This document shows positions 10,756-22,450 of a DNA stretch of 64,000 nt, piece after piece. Position numbers and translations under genes: made by a program. Origin of the DNA: Kalaharituber pfeilii (lineage: Eukaryota; Ascomycota; Pezizomycetes; Pezizales; Pezizaceae); NCBI GenBank assembly GCA_015179045.1, contig WHUZ01000002.1, positions 682,001-746,000 on the forward strand, read 5' to 3'. The notes under the pieces were generated by a model. That model had not been told where the DNA came from. It made no database searches and saw only the letters and a list, made by a program, of their open reading frames with translations. The number at the start of each line of letters is the position of its first letter. The stretch's first letter is position 1.

Positions 10756-11927
10756 TCAATGCCCACTGCCTTGCTGGGCCTTTTGTTTTTCTCCATTTAA
10801 AAGAAGTTCAGCAACAGCAGGTGCAAACTCTTGAGGAAGATTAGGTTGCCGCTCATGGAGAAACTGTTGTCTGAGCTGCGTTGCCATTCGCTGATGTAAT
10901 TGCGCATAACGTTCTGAGTCTTTGGAGGACAGAGTTCGCTGAAATGCTTGTTCATATGCAAGTGATCTTGAGAGGAGATAACGGCCTGCATTAACTAGTG
11001 GGTCATAAAATGGCGGCACCGGTACTGGTATGGGCGCTAGGGCCGGTGTTGATGCTAGTACTAGTGCGGGCACTGGTACTGGTGCTGGTACTGGTGCTGA
11101 TACTATCATAGTGCGGGAGCTGGTATCAATTCTGGGGAACTTTCATCTTGAGTAAGATCAATAAATGCTGGCATAGTCCAAGTAGCGGATTCAATAGTAA
11201 ACCTCTCAATAAACCATCTTGGATGAAATAGAGTGGGTAGAATAAGAGAGTCATGTTGAAAGAAAGGCTGTAGTCGGTGAGCGCAAGGAAGAGCATAGCG
11301 AGTGACTAATCCACAGCTATTGCATATAGCGTTGTATTCTCCAGCTCTCAAAGTACGGGCTTGTAACTATGCTGGCTCAACTAGAGTCTAGAGAAAGGGC
11401 ATAGTGTGTAATTTTGCCAGTTAATAAAGAAAATGGCTGTGGATCGAGTAGGTATGGAATCTTAGTTCGGTCTGTATTAGTTTGTTGGACAATTCGCCGA
11501 CTAATGATTTGAAGTTGTTGAAGTAGTTTCTCTGCCGCTTGCTCTAAACTGAGCTGAGGTGCTAAAATTACTTGATAACAGGATGCATAGATTTCATTTC
11601 GCTGTGAAGAATTCACCCTTAGGTTCCGATTTGCTTTGGTATATGCTCGAATAAATTGGGATTCTTTCGTAATAAGATTAGAATGTATATAAACTTGCTC
11701 CTCAGGATGAAGAGAAGTAAGCAACATCATTCGTTGCTTAATAACTCTTCTAATGTATTAGATTAAATCCACTTCCAAACCAAATCATGTATATGCCGAC
11801 TGTCAAGCATTCTTTTCTTCACATTACCAAAGATGTGTCTTTCACATAATTGATGTTAACCATGCTGTCCCATCTTGCATCAACTAAAGCCTTAGTTAAA
11901 CCTTTAGCTTGATCACTAAGAAGTACA
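10756..11927 (-). pseudogene. Mutator-like (MULE) transposase, C-terminal half, broken
   Basis: Three minus-strand reading blocks in different frames follow each other (11730-11377, 11351-11106, 11109-10756), preceded by LLSDQAKGLTKALVDARWDS at about 11850-11920. That piece resembles the segment around a catalytic Asp in MULE transposases, and KKRMLDSRHIHDLVWKW follows. The middle block carries CNSCGLVTRYALPCAHRL, a SWIM-type zinc finger (C-x2-C then C-x-H) typical of the C-terminus of MULE/FAR1-like transposases. The tail has PAPVPVPA-type repeats. In-frame stops and frame changes interrupt the reading, and the 5' half is missing or replaced by GC-rich repeat DNA. It is a dead copy. Confidence 0.65.
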
Positions 11928-12068
11928 CAGGCTAGTCTACAGTCCCCTGTCGATACCCCTGCATCCGGGCAGGCCGTGAGGGCCGCCTGAACCGACCCAG
12001 GTGGTCTGAAACAATCAGGCCAACCAGGCCAGTCCAGGCCATCCAGGCCAGTCCAGGCCAACCAGACC
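11928..12068. repeat. Inverted-repeat arm plus GGCC-rich tandem repeat
   Basis: Bases 11928-11968 are the inverse partner of 10444-10484. They are followed by tandem aggccagtcc/aggccatcc/aggccaacc units (about 9-10 bp) to 12068; a shorter aggcc array lies near 10418-10436. This block interrupts the MULE reading frame directly upstream of the DQAKG segment. Confidence 0.6.
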
Positions 12069-14732
12069 AGCGTTTACCAGATTGTTTGAGTATTTAAATA
12101 TGAGTAGAATCTTCCATATATCTAAAATTCTAAACAGCAGCGGTCTACAACTTTAGTCAAGTATGTATCACGTACCTAAATCCTCGCCATAGCTCACAGC
12201 CTACAGGGCGGCACGCGAGTAATGATATTAAAAAAAAAGGTATGTATCATACTTTATATTCAAGTATGTATACTAACAAATATTTTAGAAATGACGGACC
12301 TTCCCCTGGGCCATTTCTGGCTCCATACTCTGCACTCACCCCATATGTGTTTGGCTGATTCTTCTTTCTTCCCACACCATCGGTCAGTAAGGAAAAGCTC
12401 TTCCCCATAACATACTCAATATATAATATCTCCTACTCTTCAGCACCCAAAAGCCAGTCTATTAATCACCCTGATCCAGTCTCCTACTTCAGCACTCAGA
12501 TCCTTCATGATATCAGTCTCCGTGGTGTTGAGGTTAGCATCGCGGTAATTCGGGGATCATCACGTGCCCTTGCATGTAAAACGCGCACTGGCGCTAAGAG
12601 GCTTGCCAAGACCACCATAGCGCGCGTTTGTGTTTTACCGTGAATACGGTATGTATAAAGGGGGGCATGGCGTACTGTAAAGTGAGACAAGTGCAACGAT
12701 CGCTCGCTTAGTCAGTGTGGTTCGCGGAACCTTGGCCGTGGGCCGGCCGCGGCGGGATGAGGCCAGCGCCAAGATAAGGACGAGCATCATATCCAACCTC
12801 CACGTCACGTGACGCCAACATGGAACCTCCATCACGACCGCGAGCGCTGGCTGAAATTGAGGATTTAGCGGTCGGAGCGGTGAACGCGGAGCCGGGAATG
12901 ATAACCGGGCACACTCAGGCCGCAGCAGCGTGCTGCCAATTCTCCGCGCCGGGATCAGGCTCGGAGTTTCTAGCCATTCCTTGCATGTTCGGTTGCTGCG
13001 GTGCTGAGCATCGAACGAAGGCCTTCGCTGAGGGCAAGGCGAGCAAGGCAGAAGGCAAAAGTGGGTATGTATATACACGCACACGCAAAAGAACAAGAAC
13101 AGCCAGTCTCGAACCAACGATAGCAGTCAGTCAAACGCCGTGCCGCTAAAGCGCAGCCTCCCGCCGTATGCTATTCTCTCGTCCAATCCGCCCACGCCAG
13201 TCGGCAGGCAGCTGCTGCTGGTACTGTAGGGTATCGTGGTAGCACATACCTGACCATACATCACATCACATTTTGCAATGCTGCAGGACCAGAGGCCAGG
13301 CACACACAGCGGACAAGCGGGCCATCCCGCGCGAGAAGGGCATGTCGTATCACGGCTCTCAGTCCGGCCCATGCAGTCGATTCGCGCTGCACTGCAAGCG
13401 GGTGCGCTGCTAGCTGCCTTGGCTGGTGGCAGCTGCACCCATCGCACCGCTCCTCCCCGAACCTAGAGTGCAATAATGTGCTCTGCGGTTAGAATGTAGA
13501 CGTGACGTGACGCTGGCCCCACGCCGAGAAGCACTGCACAGCGCCAGCTTGAACGCTTGCACAATGCTGCAATGCCCGTACACCCGAGCCCGGCGGAGCT
13601 GGCGCCGGGGCGTGGTCATGAGCACAGCGCAGCGCAGGCAAAGATGCAGAGCCACTGCACATCCCGTCGCGTGTGCATGTCAACAACACATCACATCAAA
13701 CACATCACACAGCGAGCGCAAACGTTAGGCAGCTCGCTGTCCCCCATGGCCCTGTGCTGCTGTACTGCACCCACATCCGCACAGCAGAGTGACAGCGGAG
13801 TGAGAGGGCGGAGGTAATGGGCGCTGGGCACTGGGCGAGCATGCTAGCCACTTTGGCCCCCGGGCGCGGCGGTGGGTTTACGGGGAGGATTGGGGAACAT
13901 GCCCGGCCCGGCACCCCCCCCCCCCCCATCCAGCGTTGTTCCATCATCCCGCACCGTAGTGGCACATCCATCCTCCCCCGCCTCATCGATCCATCCACCC
14001 ACCCATATGTAGCATGCAATCCATCTCTTCTCTGTAGGATACTCTCTCTCTCCTCAATTCCTCAGCCCCCACCCCCTCTTCTTTCATAAACTAGAGGGGT
14101 GACGGTGTATTCTTGTCCTCTCGGTCTCTGCTATGCTACACCCTGTAATTCCGTCACACCTCCTGAGCCCTGCAACCTTCTTTCCCCAGAGCGCTTCTTT
14201 TCCGCCTTCCCGTTTATCGCCTCTAAGCATATTCCAGCAAATATATGCTCGGCATACATAATACATTGATGCTTGGTTGAAGTGGGAGAGACAAAGGAAA
14301 AAAGGAAAAGGAAAAGGAAAAAAAAAAAAAAAAAAAAAAAAAAAGAGTGTGAGAGAAATAGACAGAGAGAAGGAAAACTCTCCAACGTAGTCTACACAAA
14401 AAGAATTCCACCACATCTTCCAAGGCTACCTTCCAAAGAAACATAAAATCAGGGAGAAAGGGAAAAAAGAAAGAAAAAAGAAAGAAAGCCACGCCTCCCT
14501 CTGACATGTTATGCACTGCACTCAATAAGCTTTCCATTCTAATCAGCTTCAGCCATTAAGCTCTTAAGAGGCCAATTCCCAGCCTGCCTCCCATCACTCC
14601 TTAATAACACACGCAAGGCCCCAGTTCACATCACCATCACCCTTCATTTCCCTCCCATCTTCTCATCTTCCTCACCCCCGTCTCCCCATCTTTTCATCCT
14701 ATCCGAACCAGCTTTTTTTATCCCCGTGCGGA
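12069..14732. other. Gene-free stretch: AT-rich, then GC-rich, then sirtuin promoter
   Basis: Bases 12.07-12.58 kb are AT-rich without signal. Bases 12583-12651 are the inverted-repeat partner of 9759-9835. Bases 12.7-14.0 kb are GC-rich and open in several frames on both strands, without recognisable motifs and with a codon pattern that looks incidental. A C run occurs near 13914-13927 and an A run of about 26 bases near 14319-14344. The last 300 bases are CT-rich, as is common before fungal start codons. Confidence 0.5.
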
Positions 14733-16365
14733 ATGGAGCCTGAAAATTTCACAGACAGAATGGAGGCGCCAATAATATTAGAGCCGCCGCTGAAAAAGCA
14801 AAAGACCGAGCAGGATCACGTTACGGCCGAAGTCGTCGTACTCAGACCGCCGCCCGTTCGCAAGGCACCGGAAACGATCGACCTTCGTGCCTGTCTGTCT
14901 GGACCAGCTCTCACAAAGGCGCAACAACGAAGCATCGACACGTTGCTCAAGGTTTTTCGGAAAAAGAAGAAAATCGTTGTTGTTGCAGGCGCCGGAATCT
15001 CTGTTGGCGCAGGGAGTACGTAGCTACCTCATCCTACACACCAAAACATCACCCCCCTCCAATAATAAATCACCATGCATGATTCGTCGGCAGCGATCCG
15101 TCTGGCTAACTCATTTTTGTAACGAAATCTTAGTTCCTGATTTTCGCAGCGCCGGTGGCCTTTTCTCAACTCTGCGATCAGATCACAAGCTCAAGACATC
15201 TGGAAAAGAATTGTTCGACGCAGCGGTCTACAGAGACAATGAATTGACATCTTCATTTCACGACATGGTCCGTAACCTGGATTCCATGGTCAAGAAGGCA
15301 ACACCAACAGCATTTCACCACCTACTCGCGTCACTTGCGCACGAGGACCGCCTGCTACGCCTCTATAGTCAGAATGTGGACTGCATAGAAAATCAACTTC
15401 CACCACTCCGAACCAAGGTTCCGCTGGAACCAAAGGGCCCGTGGCCTAAAACAATTCAATTACATGGTGGCCTGGAAAAAATGGTTTGTTCAAAGTGTGG
15501 ATGGCTGGGTGGCTTCAATGCGGAACTCTTTAGAGGCTCGGAGCCCCCAAATTGTCTTGAATGCGTAGAGATGGAATCTGTGCGCGGAATTGCTGGGAAG
15601 AGGTCCCTCGGGGTTGGAAAGTTACGACCACGAATTGTGCTATACAACGAATACCACCCCGACTCGGAGGCAATTGGATGTGTGTCAAGGGCGGACTTGA
15701 AAACCAGACCGGATGCCCTTGTTGTCGTGGGAACTAGCTTGAAAGTACCAGGAATTAAGAGGATCGTTAGGGAGATGTGCAAGAGTGTACAGGATATTAG
15801 GGGCGGCGTTACTGTCTGGATTAACGAGGACGACCCCCCTCTCGGCAAGGACCTGGAGGGTGCATTTGACTTGATTGTTAAGGGGGATTGCGAAAAGGTT
15901 GCAGGTCTAGTGGCACTTCCGCGGTGGGACGGAACGGTCTCGGAAGTCAGGGTGGAGAGCTCTACGCCGGAGTTCAGGGAGGTTTCCAAATTCCCTACTC
16001 CTGCGAATGAACTAGAAATCCAGGTGCCGCCTACTCCGGCCACGGCAAATTGTTTAGGAAAGAAGAGGAAATCACCCGGGGAGTCAAAGCCCAGGGTGCC
16101 AAAGAAAAACAAGGAGGGTGAACCAAAGAAACCCCGAGCTCCAAGGAAACCTCGAATTCCTGCACAGCCCAAGGTGACATTGGACAAGACTTTCAAGGCC
16201 GCAAAGCAAGCTCTCCCGTCCGCAATAGTAGGAAAAGCTCAGAAACCTCAACAAGGTCAGGACAAAGTGCAGCCTCAAAACATGCCCACCCCGCCAATGT
16301 CTTCTCCGCCCCCCCTTCCTCCTCCAGAGCCGACAATCCATGTCCGCCAGCAGGTTCTTGCATAG
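14733..16365 (+). CDS. NAD+-dependent histone deacetylase, HST3/HST4-type sirtuin
   Basis: Two exons (14733-15015 and 15134-16365) join within the NAD-binding motif GAGIS...AGIPDFRS: the Ile codon is split A|TT across a 118-nt intron with donor GTACGT and acceptor TTAG. The predicted protein is 504 residues. Visible sirtuin features are VVVAGAGISVGAG (about 82-94), PDFRSAGGLF, the catalytic region SQNVDCIENQ and LHGGLEKM, the zinc ligands CSKCG and CLEC, and VVVGTSLKVPG plus VWINEDDPP for NAD binding. The stretch RIVLYNEYHPDSEAIG is typical of the HST3/HST4 branch, whose known members deacetylate histone H3 Lys56 in chromatin. The C-terminal 120 residues are Lys/Pro-rich (KKRKSPGESKPRVPKKNK), probably disordered and nuclear-targeting. 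The start is the first ATG before KKQK. It converges on GPN3. Confidence 0.92.
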
Positions 16366-16980
16366 AGTCCCTCCCCCTCCTCCTCCCCTCTGCCCACCGT
16401 ACTAGTCTTGGTTGCCTTTGTTTATCTTTCTATTATGTTATTTTCGGTTTGGGTTTGGGTTTAGGTTTGGGCTTGGGTTATTATATGGGGTATGTGTAAG
16501 TGGTTTTGGCACTTGCTACAGTTTGGGACAAACCTTTGTGACTTGGGGAGGAACTGGAGTAGGCGTTATTATAATGGATTTTTTTTTTTTCATAAAAACT
16601 TTTTACGTATTTCTATTGCCGGTTTTAGGTATTATGCACTGCTGTTTTGTCCTCCGTTTTCTTGTACATTATTTGCTTTACATTCTCTCTTGATATGTTT
16701 GTCCATATAGTAGTACTTTTCTTCCTCTTCTATGCAATTTACTGTACATTATCGCCTTCATTCATACTAGATTCCGGTACATTATCTAGTGCTTTCTTCC
16801 AAAATTGTCATCTAGAGCCTTCATGGAGACATGAAAAAATAAAAATAAAAAGTGGTAGTCTAGCTAAAGATACCCATCATGTATGCGAACATTTTCTGAA
16901 TATCCGAAATCCCAATGATAACTCTTGTTTATCATAATCATACACTGCCGATCTCCCCCAGTACACACACATACCCTCTC
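16366..16980. other. Convergent 3' spacer between sirtuin and GPN3 genes
   Basis: A T-rich stretch holding both 3' UTRs. A short tandem run of ggtttgggtttggg-like units lies near 16447-16475. Nothing else is evident. Confidence 0.6.
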
Positions 16981-18145
16981 TCACTCCTCCACAGCCGTCG
17001 GGTCATACTCAATATCATCATCTGGAATCTTCGGCTCCTGTATCTCACTCCATCCAATGCAGTTATCTATATAACTCAGCACCGCCTGAATTGTGTCTTC
17101 GTTGTTCGCCTCCACCTGCAAGAACTGCACCATGCTAAAGTCATCAATCAAGCCCACAATCGCCTCGTTCAACCTATGAAACTTGGGGTTTGTTTCCGCG
17201 TGGATGTCGGTCGTGATGATACTCGGGTCCGGATCGAGAAACCTCTTGAGTTCGCGCTTTGACACTTGGCTCCGCACCAGGTCCATCTTGGATAAAATGT
17301 TGAGGTGGGGAATTTCGAGCATGATCATAGCCGACATGGCGCTCAACGTGCCGGCGAAGAACTTAGCTTTGTCGACGATGAAAGTCGATTCGAGGAGGTA
17401 GGCGGCGCAGAGCGAGAAGTCATGGCGGATTCGCAGGTGTTTGGAGAGGGTGGGCAAGATGGGCACGTGGGTGTAGAGCTCGATTTGACCGGGGCAGTCG
17501 AAAATGGTGAGGGATTCTTCGTCACCGGGGCCAAGGGATTCATCAAGCCAGTCGAGGTTCTCAAGGAGGAATCTATCGGGGAAAAAGCCGAAGGGAGGTT
17601 AGATTGGTGGTGAGGAATTGGAGGAATTGGAGTGGGGGAGGCAGGTACTCGAAACAGGCCATCAAGCCGCCGTTGGGCCCAAGGCCCATCTCTTCCATTA
17701 CATCTTCGAGGGTAATGAGGTCCTTAATGTCGACGTCAGGCTCAAACTCGAACTCTTCGGCAGCAGGGTCAAGGTTGACATATACGCCTGTTGTAGGCCG
17801 CAAGACTTGTGAGCGGTAGAATTCAATGATTGGGGCGGACTACTGAGTGGAAACGTACGTACAAGAGCGCTTCGAATTCCGGAGATGCTGGATAAGGGCA
17901 GCACAGAAGGTGGACTGAAGCAGGTATCAGGAAGTGACGATTAGCGAGATGCACACAAATGCAAGAAGCACGCAAGCACGCAAGCACAAGCGCAGATATC
18001 TATGCGGGCGGTAGGCGGGTGTTGAATAGAGCCGATTCGCAATCGTGCGGATGATGGCGGGGAGCGTTATAGGGTAGGGCCACAGGAGGACACTAACCTT
18101 GCCAGAGCCTGCAGGGCCCATCACAAGAACTCCGAACCTGCTCAT
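16981..18145 (-). CDS. GPN3: GPN-loop GTPase GPN3
   Basis: Four exons on the minus strand (18098-18145, 17863-17914, 17649-17787, 16981-17572) join in consistent phase to give 276 residues. The protein opens [18 protein letters not shown], the Walker A loop with its Lys at an exon end. It continues [33 protein letters not shown] (the Gly-Pro-Asn insertion that names the family), FLLENLDW, the switch/Walker B part [15 protein letters not shown], and NILSKMDL (N/TKxD base-recognition motif). It ends acidic ([15 protein letters not shown]). GPN3 works with GPN1 in cytoplasmic assembly and nuclear import of RNA polymerase II. Length is normal (about 270-285). The start Met before the P-loop matches the family. 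The three small 5' exons carry the whole nucleotide-binding N-terminus. Confidence 0.93.
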
Positions 18146-19264
18146 GATTGCTCAGGGATATTGACGGCGGCAGATACGCAGGTGTGGGGGGGCGGGAGTG
18201 GGGGTTGTGCAGATTGTTGCGGAGCGGGGGGGCGGAGCTGGGGGGGTTACCGGCGGGTGGATGAGTGGAGGGGCGGGGCGGGGGAACAGGCGGGATGTGC
18301 AGGATGTGTGAGTGTCGCCGCCGCCGCCGCCCTCATGAAGCACGTTAGTATGCATATCGTGCCTACGTGAAGCAAGCGGAGATGCACATGCTGTACGATA
18401 AGCCGGTGCGGCAGGCAACGCATTTGTACCCATGCAAAGCCAGTCGATCGAGCCCTTCGAGGCCACACACGGATACGCAATTGTAGCATATTCGCTGCAT
18501 CCAAGCCTTTTCCACGTGTCCTCGAGCACCTAACTTCCTTGGCTGCCCTCACGAACAAAGCAGAGTCTGGTACGAGGACAGAAAACATCAAGATGTGCTT
18601 AGTCCCGGAGCAAGGCTGTTATATTCCATTGCGCACTTTGGCATTTGAACCTTCTACATATAGATTCTTGAGGTCACAACTTCTAACCCTCTCAGTTTCG
18701 GTTGACTTTGATCTGCCTCGCACTTTGGCACCCCCCTGACGCAATTGCCGCTAACCCATATCGAAAGACTGGTTACAGGACTGAAAGTACTGTACGAATA
18801 CATGGAATACACTAACCCTCGTGATGTACTTATTCTACCGGGATATTGCGCACTTTCGGAGCATGAGAATTTTGGCAGTAGTGACTGCAATTCATGTGCG
18901 AGTATTATGAAACTTTAGGATAATGTTTTAAACATATCCTGAAACATATCCTGTGCCCCAGATTCTATCTATCAGAGAGGAACATGGTATACTGTATTGA
19001 GATATACCTAATTAGACAATAGTCAACCTCTGCTTATAAAATTAGATACAGACTAGCTAGAGTGCTAATATACTTAATTATATATTAGTATATATACATA
19101 ATTAAATATATCAAGTTTAAGACTAATATAAGTATTGTAGTAGAAGTACTAATTGAAAATATTTAGAAATAGTAGTAATTTAGTAGTAATAGAAGCAGGT
19201 AGATTAATAAACAATAAAATAGACTTAAATATAAGTGAAAAAGGTTCTTGTAGCTAAAGTGTAT
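18146..19264. other. Intergenic spacer, GC-rich then AT-rich
   Basis: Directly upstream of GPN3 the sequence is G-rich on the plus strand with a (CCG)n tract near 18314-18330. From about 18890 to 19250 it turns strongly AT-rich (tatatacataattaaat type) with stops in every frame, like the block at 2640-3160. No gene is seen. Confidence 0.5.
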
Positions 19265-19467
19265 TGTAACGGATGTGGTAAACGCAGAGAGTTACCGTCC
19301 GCCAGGCCAAAAAGACACTTTGACCAGCGATACTCGCTAGTCCTCTGCGTAGCTCATATAGCACATTTCGCGACTGCGACGCCGGCGCCCGGCTGTCGCA
19401 TATCGCCTACGTCGCATATGCGCGCATCCACCGACCGCCCGCCCTACGGTTGCGGAATCCGTAACAG
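19265..19467 (+). repeat. Repeat family A, copy 3 (longest)
   Basis: It begins tgtaacggatgtggtaaacg and ends tgcggaatccgtaaca. The first and last nine bases are near inverse complements (tgtaacgga / tccgtaaca, one mismatch), hinting at short terminal inverted repeats. It contains the gactttgaccagcgat-type hairpin block, agctcatatagc and a GC-rich gcgacgccggcgcc stretch. It abuts the left end of the pogo-like element. Confidence 0.7.
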
Positions 19468-20839
19468 TAAGGTTGTAATGGTCTTGTTTTCACTTATCCG
19501 GGGTTGCGCAATATCCCGCAATATCCGCTCCCATACAAAACCCTCTTGCTATACCGGACGCACTAAGAATACCGGGCCGGACAGGAATTGCCCAGGCACT
19601 TACCCCCCTGTCTCCATACAAATACTGTACCAAAAAGTGTGGTGTTATTGCTATAGTTTTGATCTGGTTGTGATAAGGTTATCATGCTAATCGGGTATTA
19701 ATTGACTTTCACGATTTAATCCACGTATTGGTACAATAATTTCTTGGCAAGAATCTTGTATCTTGTGAGTACGTATTTCATGAATTAGTATAGGCTGATA
19801 CTATAATCCCAACAATTCCATTTGAATCCTGTAATGGTTGGAATACGTACATGTGTAACTTTGGTATCTATTCTGGATGTACCTTAGGTTGTATCATTCA
19901 TTTTACATTCTCTACTTCCACATACATATGGTATTCTTCTCGCTTTAAGTACATTACCCATTGGCAAGTATATGGTTAGTCTGAACTTCGTTTAATTTCA
20001 ACTATAGCAAAATGACAATACATTTAGTAAAGAATACGTTTGAGCATGAATACATATAGTGTAGTATGCGGGCTCAGGTTCAATACATATATTGGCTCGG
20101 GGAGAGATATATAATGCATATATCGGATATACTGCAAATTATACATTGTAGGTTTGTTGTATTGGATTTTCAATTGTATTAATGTATTAAGATATAGCAT
20201 ACATATAAATAATGAGGTATAAGCAAGCAAAGCTGATACTAATCATACAATAATTGGGTATATGCTTATTCACATATTAACATTCATCGTTATAACCAGC
20301 TTCATTTCTATTATGCATGCATAGGAATCTCCTAAAGTTTGGTTACCTAAATAGAACTCAGTAGTTAGAAAGGATAGAACAACTCACCGTTATCTTTAGA
20401 TTACAAGTTTTATGCATGCTGGGGCTACACTTTTTTGGAACGATGTTATTCTGGCCTCTCATCCATGCATGACTGTAGAAGTTATGGAAGAATAGTTGCA
20501 CCATTTGATAGTGGAGAGAAGGCGATGGGGAGAATGGTTGCGCCAACGGACAGTTGAGAGAAGGTGATGGGGAGATAAATGGGCTGACGGGGAGGGGATG
20601 GACTCCAGTGTGAAGCAAAGAACTCTTATATATCCTGTGCAGTAGAATTAGTTAGTTGGAATCTTTCATTGCAGTAATGATGTACTTACGTGCCAGAGTC
20701 TTTTTGCTAGAATAAGATAGAAAGGATCTAAAAGTTATATAGAATGAGATAATTATTAGCTATTGTATAGAACATCATTGCAGAGCAAAAACTTACTCAA
20801 ATTTGCTCAATGACATTGGCTATTTGGCTTAAATAGTAG

Positions 20840-21090
20840 GCTCAGAACGGAGGGTCTGTAATAGGCTCAGAACGTAGGGTGATAGACTTAGAACGTAGGC
20901 CTATAATAGGCTCAGAATGGAGGGCTGTGATAGGCTCAGAATGTAGGGGGATAGGCTCAGAATAGAGGAGGATAGACTCAGAACGGAGGGCTGTAATAGG
21001 CTTCAGAATAGAGGAGGATAGACTCAGAACGGAGGGCTGTAATAGGCTTCAGAATAGAGGAGGATAGGCTCAGAACGGAGGCCTATAATC
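20840..21090 (+). repeat. Minisatellite of ggctcagaacggagg units
   Basis: About ten imperfect copies of a 20-30 bp unit built on ataggctcagaaYRgaggg, in some cases with a longer higher-order unit (gaggaggatagactcagaa plus cggagggctgtaatagg, repeated at least twice nearly exactly). It lies within the 3.3-kb TIR element. Confidence 0.8.
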
Positions 21091-21475
21091 TTATTAGTGG
21101 TATATTCTTGAGAATAGTGATGAAGATACCTCACAGAATGATTGGAACCTTTATAATTTCAATATCCGTTAAGCTAACACCTCAAGGACTAAAGGATAGA
21201 AAGACTGTTATAGGCTCACTGCAACTGTAGACAGAGTAGTCGGTAGATGCAGGCGATATGCGACAGTCAAGGAACCCTAAATGAGTATCATGACTTGTTG
21301 TTAGTTTAATTTATAAAAAGTATAAAGGGATGAGTAAAATAAAGGCCAACTGCTCATTTCTTATGAATCTTTCATATAGGACACTTTTTGTGAAGAAGGT
21401 TTGTTGAGGAGAAGTGCTGAATGAAAGAGGCATTGGAAGGCCTTATAAGCGGGTATGAAAGCCCTGTAGATTGAT

Positions 21476-22450
21476 ATGGTAGTCTATTGGCCTGTGGAAT
21501 GTATATTACCGCCAGTCATTTTCCTGATATGGCTGGCGCCGATGCTAGAGGATTTGGAGGAGACGCTGAGGAGGGAGTGCCCGGGGGTAGAGTGCGAAGT
21601 CCCGTCGTACGTAGACGACATCAATGTGACGGCATGGGACTGGGAGGGGGAGGTGGATTAAGAGAGACTGAGAGTGAAGTTGGGTGGTATAACGGGAAGA
21701 GTGGCAGAAAAATGGGGAGTACCGCTGGAGAAAACGAAACACGAAGATATAGTCTTCGGCAAGGGGAAGAGAAGAAGAAAGGAGGTGGAGAGAGTGAAAT
21801 GGCTAGGAGTAATTTTCGACTCGACTCTAGACTTCGACTTCCATTGGAAGGCGAGGATAGAGAAGGCGAGAAAGCTCACGGGAGCCATGATGGGGGTGGG
21901 CGCGGGACAGTGGGGGATGAGCCCACGGAGCTGGCGACAGCTATACACGGGGATGATCAGAGCGGTGATGATGTGGGGGTCGGAGATAGGATGGAGGGGA
22001 CAGAAAGACTGGAGAAGGGAGATGGAGAAGATTCAGTACCAGGTACTGAAGAAAGCCACGGGCGCTGTCCACGGGGCAGCAATTCACAGAAGGGGGGCTG
22101 CGGCAGAAGTGGAAACGACTGCGCGCGGCGGAGAGGAAAGAAAGGGGGTATGGGGGGGCGTGGTGATGGAGTGGAGAAGGGGAGCGGCAACGGCGTTCAC
22201 GAGGTTGAGAATGGGAAAGGGGATGGGGAAGGAGTGGGAAGTGGGGATTGGGAAAGCGATGGAGGGGAGTGTATGTGGGTGCGGGGAAAAACAAACAGCG
22301 GACCACCTGGCGTTCAGGTGTGAGGAGGTGGAGTACCTGGAAGGATGGGGAAGGTGGGAGGATATCGATGATAAGAAATGGAGGGTAGAGCAGGAGAACG
22401 GGGAGGTGGTGAACGTGCTAGGGGAGTTCTTCGGATCGCTGAAGGTGTAG
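21476..22450 (+). pseudogene. LINE (non-LTR) reverse transcriptase fragment, Tad-like, 5'-truncated
   Basis: One reading frame with a single internal TAA at 21659-21661. The first part has FLIWLAPMLEDLEETLR and the catalytic YVDD box (SYVDDINVTAWDW). After the stop come VKWLGVIFDSTLDFDFHWKA, a thumb segment typical of LINE reverse transcriptases, and a C-terminal zinc-knuckle-like CGCGEKQTADHLAFRC. The finger and palm N-terminus and any endonuclease are missing. Codon use is very G/A-rich and unlike the neighbours. The copy sits inside the 3.3-kb TIR element. It cannot make an intact enzyme. Confidence 0.8.

Noticed and set aside
14084..14537. Three Phe-rich frames on the minus strand before the sirtuin
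   Set aside because: They read through the poly-A run near 14319-14344 (Phe tracts) and low-complexity flanks.
21487..22323. 278-codon Gly/Arg-rich frame over the LINE fragment
   Set aside because: It is in a different phase from the frame with the YVDD box, thumb and zinc-knuckle motifs; a shadow of the purine-rich sequence.
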